Assembly (NCBI RefSeq): GCF_003966895.1
Contig: NZ_AP018449.1
Coordinates: forward strand, 379,424 to 443,423
Length of the DNA: 64,000 nt
Source: Methylomusa anaerophila
Lineage (GTDB): Bacteria > Bacillota > Negativicutes > Sporomusales > Sporomusaceae
Direction: 5' to 3'
The notes below the pieces were generated by a model. That model made no database searches, was not told where the DNA came from, and worked only from the letters and a program-made list of their open reading frames with translations. Shown here one piece after another: positions 59,151 to 64,000 of the stretch. The translations under genes and the position numbers were made by a program. How positions within the stretch are numbered: the stretch's first letter is position 1; every line of letters begins with the position of its first letter.

Positions 59151-59911
59151 ACATCAGATTGGGGAAATTGCCCTTTGATGCGAGTCATTGGGTCTATCGC
59201 TGTACCGTTTTCACGCACCTCAAAATATAGAACCGGTGTATCGGTCATACCCGTCTGTCCCACTCTTGCAATAACCTGTCCCTGGCTAACGTTTTCTCCA
59301 TCTTGGACCAATACCTCATTTAGATGCCCATACAAAGTCTCAATATTTTGACCGTGTTCAATTATTAATACTTTCCCCAACTGAGCACTTTCCGTAATTA
59401 ATTTAATCTTTCCCGGCGCTGCAGCCTTTACACTCGCGCCCGCAGGAGCAGCGACGTCAATTCCTTCATGAAAGTTTTCCTGTTTCAATACCGGATGGCT
59501 ACGCCAGCCGAAGGGTGACACAAGTTGTCCTTCCACCGGCTTAGTCATATACATCAAAGGATCCGCCGGTTTGGCAATTGTGTTTCGGATTTGCTTTACT
59601 ACCGGCAAACTGGGCCAGTTTAGGGCATGGGGGAAGTACTTAGACCCGTATTCGGCCGCTCTGTCTGCCCAATAATCAACATCCACGTTTTGGGAAAGTA
59701 TGTACCGTACGGCATTATCTGTTTGTAATCCAAGCCAGGTATCGGATAGGTGAGCCCCATATAGGACGACAAAAAGGCAAACTGCCGCAATCGGTTTCTT
59801 AAGCCACCCGTAATTAATTTTTTGGCAGTAGTAGTACTGCCAGGAGCTTTTATCAGAAGTTCTGAATCTTGACCTCAAATTAGATACTATGCGATTCCAT
59901 ATTTGTGCCAT
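59144..59911 (-). CDS. spoIVFA: SpoIVFA-like M23 peptidase-domain protein
   Basis: A 255-residue membrane protein. A single helix (KKPIAAVCLFVVLYGAH, about 38-55) precedes an extracytoplasmic region and a C-terminal LytM/M23 domain (LVSPFGWRSHPVLKQENFHE, then GIDVAAPAGASVKAAAPG, HGQNIETLYGHL, FEVRENGTAIDP). The zinc ligands appear mostly kept (HEGIDVA; YGHL). In sporulation SpoIVFA holds SpoIVFB in check and scaffolds it. I start at ATG 59911 with ATGGAGGTAAAT upstream. Adjacent to spoIVFB, which supports the name. Confidence 0.87.
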   Translation of the reverse strand: MAQIWNRIVSNLRSRFRTSDKSSWQYYYCQKINYGWLKKPIAAVCLFVVLYGAHLSDTWLGLQTDNAVRYILSQNVDVDYWADRAAEYGSKYFPHALNWPSLPVVKQIRNTIAKPADPLMYMTKPVEGQLVSPFGWRSHPVLKQENFHEGIDVAAPAGASVKAAAPGKIKLITESAQLGKVLIIEHGQNIETLYGHLNEVLVQDGENVSQGQVIARVGQTGMTDTPVLYFEVRENGTAIDPMTRIKGQFPQSDVN

Positions 59912-60030
59912 ATTTACCTCCATAAATGGCTTAAGTACTCTTATGGAATATATATGACAAACCACATGAAATATAACAAGAAAAGGCGGGACGATCACCG
60001 CCCCGCCTTGAACATTATCCCTGTTGGAAT

Positions 60031-61137
60031 CTAAAATAATATTTTTTGCCGTCGCATATAGATATTCAGCAATATCCCAATGCCAATCATATTGGTCGTT
60101 AATGAGCTTACCCCATAGCTCATTAACGGAAGGGGAATACCGGTAACCGGCATAATTCCTGCGGTCATGCCTACATTTATAAGAACATGGAAGGCAAGCA
60201 TCGACGTAATTCCCGTCCCCAGCAGAGTACCGAAGTTATCCCGGGCGGCGCCGGCAATCTTAATGCAGCGATAGAGCAAAATGAAATATAATAATAAGAT
60301 AAGAGTTGCCCCAACGAAGCCTAATTCTTCCCCAATAACGGCAAAAATAAAGTCGGTATGATTTTCAGGTAAAAAATTCAACTGACTCTGAGTACCGTTA
60401 AACAATCCCTTTCCGAATAGCATGCCCGAACCAATGGCTATTTTAGACTGAATGATATGATAACCGGAGCCTAATGGGTCAACATTGGGATCAAGGAACA
60501 CGGTTAAGCGCGTTTTCTGATAGTCTTTTAAGAAATGCCAAAAGATCGGCATAACGGCTGCGCCGGCGCCAAAAATAGTCATTAAATAACGCGTACTAAT
60601 GCCCGCCACAAAAATCATTCCAAACAAGATGGATAAAAACACCAGGGATGTTCCCAGGTCCGGCTGCTTTAAAACTAATACAAATGGTATACTTACGTAA
60701 ATAAATATTGGAATTATTTCCTTAAAAGAGTTGAGTCTGCCGGAGCGCTTATCTAAAATTTGCGCTAAAGAAATAATCATAATTAGTTTGGAAAACTCGG
60801 ATGGCTGTAAATTAATCGGTCCAATTTGAATCCATCTTTGGGCTCCCAAAGCTGACTGCCCCACAAACATTACGGCTAATAGCATACCCAAATTAATAAT
60901 GTATAGTAAACCGGCAACCTTTTCCAAAGACCGGTAATCAAAGTTCAACATAAAAAATACAATAATTATGTTAGCCACGGCGAACACCCCCTGCCGTTCT
61001 ACATACCAGTAACGGTCTTCACTGGGGTTGTTCACATGAGTCGCGCTGCCGATAATGATAAGACTGACCGCTACGATCAGTAGCGTTACACCTATCAGCA
61101 CAAAATCTAAATTTCTCAGCAATCGCTGGTTAAGCAT
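60031..61137 (-). CDS. rodA: RodA-type peptidoglycan glycosyltransferase (SEDS family)
   Basis: A 368-residue SEDS membrane protein with about ten helices that polymerises glycan strands for side-wall elongation. Motifs: GAQRWIQIGPINLQPSEFSK, LKQPDLGTSLVFLSILFG, the catalytic-loop region, NFLPENHTDFIFAVIGEELG (Asp/Glu-rich loop) and MTAGIMPVTGIPLPLMSYG (SEDS signature). The start is ATG at 61135-61137 (MLNQRLLRNL). Between minE and spoIVFA; it lies with mreCD and min genes, so RodA is more likely than FtsW or SpoVE. Confidence 0.93.
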   Translation of the reverse strand: MLNQRLLRNLDFVLIGVTLLIVAVSLIIIGSATHVNNPSEDRYWYVERQGVFAVANIIIVFFMLNFDYRSLEKVAGLLYIINLGMLLAVMFVGQSALGAQRWIQIGPINLQPSEFSKLIMIISLAQILDKRSGRLNSFKEIIPIFIYVSIPFVLVLKQPDLGTSLVFLSILFGMIFVAGISTRYLMTIFGAGAAVMPIFWHFLKDYQKTRLTVFLDPNVDPLGSGYHIIQSKIAIGSGMLFGKGLFNGTQSQLNFLPENHTDFIFAVIGEELGFVGATLILLLYFILLYRCIKIAGAARDNFGTLLGTGITSMLAFHVLINVGMTAGIMPVTGIPLPLMSYGVSSLTTNMIGIGILLNIYMRRQKILF

Positions 61138-61221
61138 TATCACCCAAACCTTCCTGTGTTTATTCAATGCCTTATATATTATAATAGTATTTATCTAATG
61201 CGTCCAGTACTATATGGGGCG

Positions 61222-61318
61222 CATTAAAGAATTAAAATTATATCCGGGTATTAGGAACGCTTCGACGCTATCGCTTAACCTCAGCTTATCCTAATACCCG
61301 GATATCAATTCTTTAATG
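61222..61318. repeat. Long imperfect palindrome between minE and rodA
   Basis: CATTAAAGAATT + ATATCCGGGTATTAGGA (61222-61256) is matched in inverse by TCCTAATACCCGGATAT + AATTCTTTAATG (61289-61318). The arms are about 29 paired bases with a 32-nt loop. No T-run follows, so it is not a standard terminator. It resembles a small palindromic mobile unit or a transcript-stabilising hairpin. Confidence 0.85.
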
Positions 61319-61369
61319 GGACATATCATATAACATTTACTTTTGGGACAGCCTCTTTATGCAACGACC

Positions 61370-61648
61370 TTATTCTGTCGGCATAACGCCGCGTTTCATC
61401 CGGTTTACCGGAATGTTGGCTATAAGAGCAACGGAAGAATTTGTTTTGGTCAGATTAATTTCCATTTGACTCTCATTTATTTCCATATAATTAGATATCA
61501 CTTTGATCATATCATCTTTGATAATTTCCATAAATTGAGGTGATACGTTAACCCTGTCGTGAACAAGCACCAAACGTAAGCGTTCTTTAGCAATATCTTT
61601 CGAACCGGACGGTTCTTTGCCAAAAAACTTTTGTATCAATTCAAGCAC
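61370..61648 (-). CDS. minE: Cell division topological specificity factor MinE
   Basis: A 92-residue protein that stimulates MinD ATPase and drives MinCD oscillation. LELIQKFFGKE is the membrane-targeting helix; AKERLRLVLVHDRVNVSPQF is the anti-MinCD helix/strand; the C-terminal dimer domain ends MKRGVMPTE. Two successive GTG codons (61651-61649 and 61648-61646) could start it after GGAGGG; I choose the second, which gives VLELIQKF. Directly after minD. Confidence 0.95.
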   Translation of the reverse strand: MLELIQKFFGKEPSGSKDIAKERLRLVLVHDRVNVSPQFMEIIKDDMIKVISNYMEINESQMEINLTKTNSSVALIANIPVNRMKRGVMPTE

Positions 61649-61683
61649 CACACTGTTCCCTCCTTTTATGAATCGCACTAAGG

Positions 61684-62475
61684 TTAAAATCCCAATGCTT
61701 TTTTGAAGCGTCCCCAAAAACCTTGATTGGTCTCCAGTGTCATTAAAGGTACGTTTTCCCCCATTAACCGCCGTACAATATTTCTGTAAGCCACGCCGGC
61801 CAAGGATGCAGGATTGGCAATCGCCGGTTCACCCCGGTTAGTGGATATAACGATGTACTCATCCTCCGGTATAATACCCAGCAAATCTACTGCCAAAATC
61901 TCAATGATGTCGTCAATGTCCATCATATCGCCTTTTTGAACCATTAACGGGCGAATACGATTTACTATTAATTTGGGGTTATGTTTTCCTTCCGATTCCA
62001 AAAGTCCGATAATTCTATCCGCATCCCGTACTGCAGATACTTCAGGCGTCGTTACAATCACTGCTTTGTCGGCACCGGCGATAGCATTGCGAAAGCCTTG
62101 TTCAATTCCAGCCGGACAGTCAATAATAACATACTCGAACTCCTGGGCCAGTTCGTGACAAAGTTGTTTCATCTGATCAGGAGTTACTGCATTTTTGTCT
62201 CTGGTTTGAGCAGCAGGAAGCAAATAGAGTGTCTCATAGCGTTTATCCCGAATGAGTGCTTGTTTTAAACGGCAATTTCCTTCCGTAACGTCAATAAGAT
62301 CGTAAACAATTCGGTTTTCCAGTCCCATAACCACATCCAAATTTCTGAGGCCGATATCAGCGTCCAGCAATACAACACGTTTGCCTAAGAGAGCAAAGCC
62401 GGTCCCGATATTTGCCGTCGCAGTGGTTTTACCTACACCGCCTTTACCTGAAGTTATGACAATTATTTCTCCCAT
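61684..62475 (-). CDS. minD: Septum site-determining ATPase MinD
   Basis: A 263-residue ParA-type ATPase. Deviant Walker A SGKGGVGKTTATANIG, switch I, VVLLDADIGLRNLDVVMGLE, IDCPAGIEQGFRNAI, and the C-terminal amphipathic membrane-targeting helix WGRFKKALGF. With MinC it blocks division at the poles. ATG with AGGAGG upstream. Operon minC-minD-minE. Confidence 0.98.
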   Translation of the reverse strand: MGEIIVITSGKGGVGKTTATANIGTGFALLGKRVVLLDADIGLRNLDVVMGLENRIVYDLIDVTEGNCRLKQALIRDKRYETLYLLPAAQTRDKNAVTPDQMKQLCHELAQEFEYVIIDCPAGIEQGFRNAIAGADKAVIVTTPEVSAVRDADRIIGLLESEGKHNPKLIVNRIRPLMVQKGDMMDIDDIIEILAVDLLGIIPEDEYIVISTNRGEPAIANPASLAGVAYRNIVRRLMGENVPLMTLETNQGFWGRFKKALGF

Positions 62476-62493
62476 ATTTCTCCTCCTGTCATC

Positions 62494-63135
62494 TCACACC
62501 TTCTTATCACTCGGTTCGATAACTACTATGCCGCGGGCAATTCGAGCTGTTTCAGGATAATCCGGTTCATCGGAATTATCCGGCGCCCGTGCAATAATTC
62601 CAGCTATTCTTAATTGTGCCGCCATAAGTTTGGTAGCGGTAACCCTGGCTTTTTCATTGCCGCAAGAACCGGCATGCGCCAAGCCCCGGCAAGTCCCATG
62701 CACTGTAATGTCGCCGCCGGCAACCACTTGCGCCCCGGGATTAACATCACCCATTATTATTACGTTTCCATCGTAAACGATTTTTTGACCACTACGTAAC
62801 ATTCTGGTAACAATTAGGGTTTTACTGCCATCCGCTTCCTGCTGGTATTCCAACGGAACCTCTGTCGCAAGTTTCGTCTCAGCCTTAACGGATTCGATGA
62901 TTTCACCGGGAGATAATCCATAATCTGCCAGGAGATTAATCACCTGCCACCGTTCTTCCGGAGTTAAGTCGCCACATTCAGGTGTTAAATTGACAGTAGC
63001 ACCACTGGTGAAAAAATGTGCAGCCGATTCCAGTTTAGTTTTGAGTTGATCTAATATGTGAGAAAAATCGGCAGAAGCATTAAGAATTAGTTGCAACCCA
63101 CCTTTGCTACCTTTGAACACAACATCTTCGCGCAT
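62494..63135 (-). CDS. minC: Septum site-determining protein MinC
   Basis: A 213-residue FtsZ inhibitor. The N-terminal domain (VVFKGSKGGLQLILNASADF) and the C-terminal beta-helix (LRSGQKIVYDGNVIIMGDVN, PGAQVVAGGDITVHGTCRGL) are clear; the latter binds MinD and dimerises. ATG with AGGAGAC 3-4 nt upstream. First gene of the min operon, after a hairpin that separates it from mreD. Confidence 0.97.
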   Translation of the reverse strand: MREDVVFKGSKGGLQLILNASADFSHILDQLKTKLESAAHFFTSGATVNLTPECGDLTPEERWQVINLLADYGLSPGEIIESVKAETKLATEVPLEYQQEADGSKTLIVTRMLRSGQKIVYDGNVIIMGDVNPGAQVVAGGDITVHGTCRGLAHAGSCGNEKARVTATKLMAAQLRIAGIIARAPDNSDEPDYPETARIARGIVVIEPSDKKV

Positions 63136-63243
63136 ACTGTCTCCTAAATTTTACCACATGATACTATCTATATGTCAACTAAAATTCGCCTCTCTTACCA
63201 CTTTTCCTTCAAAATAGGAATAAAATCTTAACAAAAAGCGAAG

Positions 63244-63285
63244 GATTAAAGAATTAAATGACTGGGTTCCCATGGGAACCCAGTC
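63244..63285 (-). terminator. Perfect 26-bp palindrome with AT-rich tail after mreD
   Basis: GACTGGGTTCCCATGGGAAC and its continuation to 63285 form a perfect palindrome (63260-63285). On the minus strand ATTTAATTCTTTAAT follows. A likely terminator of the mre operon. The flank ATTAAAGAATTAAA is shared with the palindrome at 61222. Confidence 0.7.
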
Positions 63286-63321
63286 GAAATGGTCTTATTT
63301 TTTCCGGCGATATAATCTAAT

Positions 63322-63807
63322 CTATCCGCGGCCGAGCAGTAGCCGGAAAATAAGGCGATGAATGGGAATACTAAACGCTAAATTATACGCCAATGTGGGC
63401 AGCACCTGATTAAATACGAGAAAAAGAAATTCAACTTTGTATCCCCAAAAATATATTAGAGTGAATACAAAACAAGCATTAAAAAACGTAGCCATTGTTA
63501 CTGCAAGTAAAGGCAGCAGTATGTTTTCCTTAAATACTTTGCCTTCCGCCAGACCGGCGATATATCCGGCAGCCATCTTCGCCAAAGTGTTCAAACCAAA
63601 TATGTTGCCGGAAGCCAAATCTTGCAAGATTCCGGCAAAGAAACCGACGCCGACGCCAATTTCTTTTCCGCGCAGAAGTCCGGCAGATACTACGATAATA
63701 AGGAGTAAATCAGGCCTTGCACCGAAGGATAGAAATAGGGGAAGAAAAGCTGCCTGAAAGGCTAGACAACTTAAAAGTAAAAGACTCCAAAGCACTGCCA
63801 TTCTCAT
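63322..63807 (-). CDS. mreD: Rod shape-determining protein MreD
   Basis: A 161-residue inner-membrane protein with five or six helices, partner of MreC, MreB and RodA in the elongasome. Motifs: FGARPDLLLIIVVSAGLLRG, GFFAGILQDLASGNIFGLNT, and LPTLAYNLAFSIPIHRLI. The ATG overlaps the mreC stop by 4 nt. Standard mreBCD order. Confidence 0.95.
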   Translation of the reverse strand: MRMAVLWSLLLLSCLAFQAAFLPLFLSFGARPDLLLIIVVSAGLLRGKEIGVGVGFFAGILQDLASGNIFGLNTLAKMAAGYIAGLAEGKVFKENILLPLLAVTMATFFNACFVFTLIYFWGYKVEFLFLVFNQVLPTLAYNLAFSIPIHRLIFRLLLGRG

Positions 63808-64000
63808 TGCCCAGTCGCTCCTTTAGGCTGAACAGGGGACGGCGTCTGCCCCCCTTGCGGCGGCAGCGTTGGGATAGGTTTACGGGACCGGGTGATAATA
63901 AAGACCTCTTCCAGTTTGTCAAAATCCACAGCCGGTCGCAAGATTGCGTATTTTAGCAAACCGCCTTCTTCATTTACAATATCACCCACTTCGCCGATTA
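63804..64000 (-). CDS. mreC: Rod shape-determining protein MreC, 3' end only
   Basis: The last 64 residues of MreC before the window edge: IGEVGDIVNEEGGLLKYAIL and RPAVDFDKLEEVFIITR are the C-terminal beta-barrel of the periplasmic domain, followed by a Pro/Gln-rich tail. The 5' part lies outside. Overlaps the mreD start (ATGA). Confidence 0.92.
   Translation of the reverse strand, partial: IGEVGDIVNEEGGLLKYAILRPAVDFDKLEEVFIITRSRKPIPTLPPQGGQTPSPVQPKGATGQ

Overview
The window looks like chromosome from an endospore-forming diderm Firmicute (Negativicutes, Sporomusaceae-like). Two observations together suggest this. The left end carries an outer-membrane two-partner secretion system (TpsB/TpsA), which needs an outer membrane. 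The right end carries the Firmicute gene order mreCD - minCDE - rodA - spoIVFAB - two radical-SAM-associated genes - rplU-prp-rpmA - spo0B-like - obg - proBA - nadD - yqeK - lytR - rsfS - cvfB. The genus is inference; no 16S rRNA is present.

Layout. 1-10.8 kb: a very large filamentous-haemagglutinin-type exoprotein, GC-rich, running off the left edge, with its transporter tpsB upstream; it contains an almost exact 972/975-bp in-frame tandem duplication. 11-18.9 kb: a minus-strand run of small metabolic genes (acetyltransferases, a lone pyruvate-kinase C-domain, a QueG-like Fe-S protein, hisC, an HD phosphohydrolase with a decayed partial copy beside it, a Tam-like methyltransferase, a ferredoxin-type aldo/keto reductase). 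19-28 kb: an MFS transporter, metK, a small membrane protein, a nitrogenase-like NifD/NifK pair without NifH, and a SAM-dependent methyltransferase. This block has two families of shared 5' leaders with intrinsic terminators. One precedes both the MFS gene and the nitrogenase-like pair; the other, including its promoter, precedes both metK and the methyltransferase. 28-39 kb: a MerR-like regulator, a two-gene HEPN module, thioredoxin/CcdA, lgt, TerC, a MoxR/VWA pair and an amidohydrolase.

39.4-44 kb is a relic mobile region. It starts at an intact tRNA-Ala(GGC) and ends at a 52-nt partial copy of that tRNA. Between them are an AraC regulator, a truncated acetyltransferase, a frameshifted aminoglycoside 6-adenylyltransferase-like gene, a HAD fragment, a serine-recombinase fragment and a DUF4143-type ATPase; a broken AAA/ABC ATPase lies just outside.

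44.5-64 kb is conserved housekeeping DNA on the minus strand (cell shape, division-site selection, sporulation proteolysis, ribosome assembly, proline and NAD synthesis). It is interrupted three times by a 300-360-bp noncoding repeat whose approximately 120-nt core folds into a long hairpin. The copies show compensatory base changes in that stem. One copy sits inside the rplU-prp-rpmA operon.

The items most worth following up are the nitrogenase-like pair with its shared leader, the metK/methyltransferase twin leaders, and the covarying repeat.
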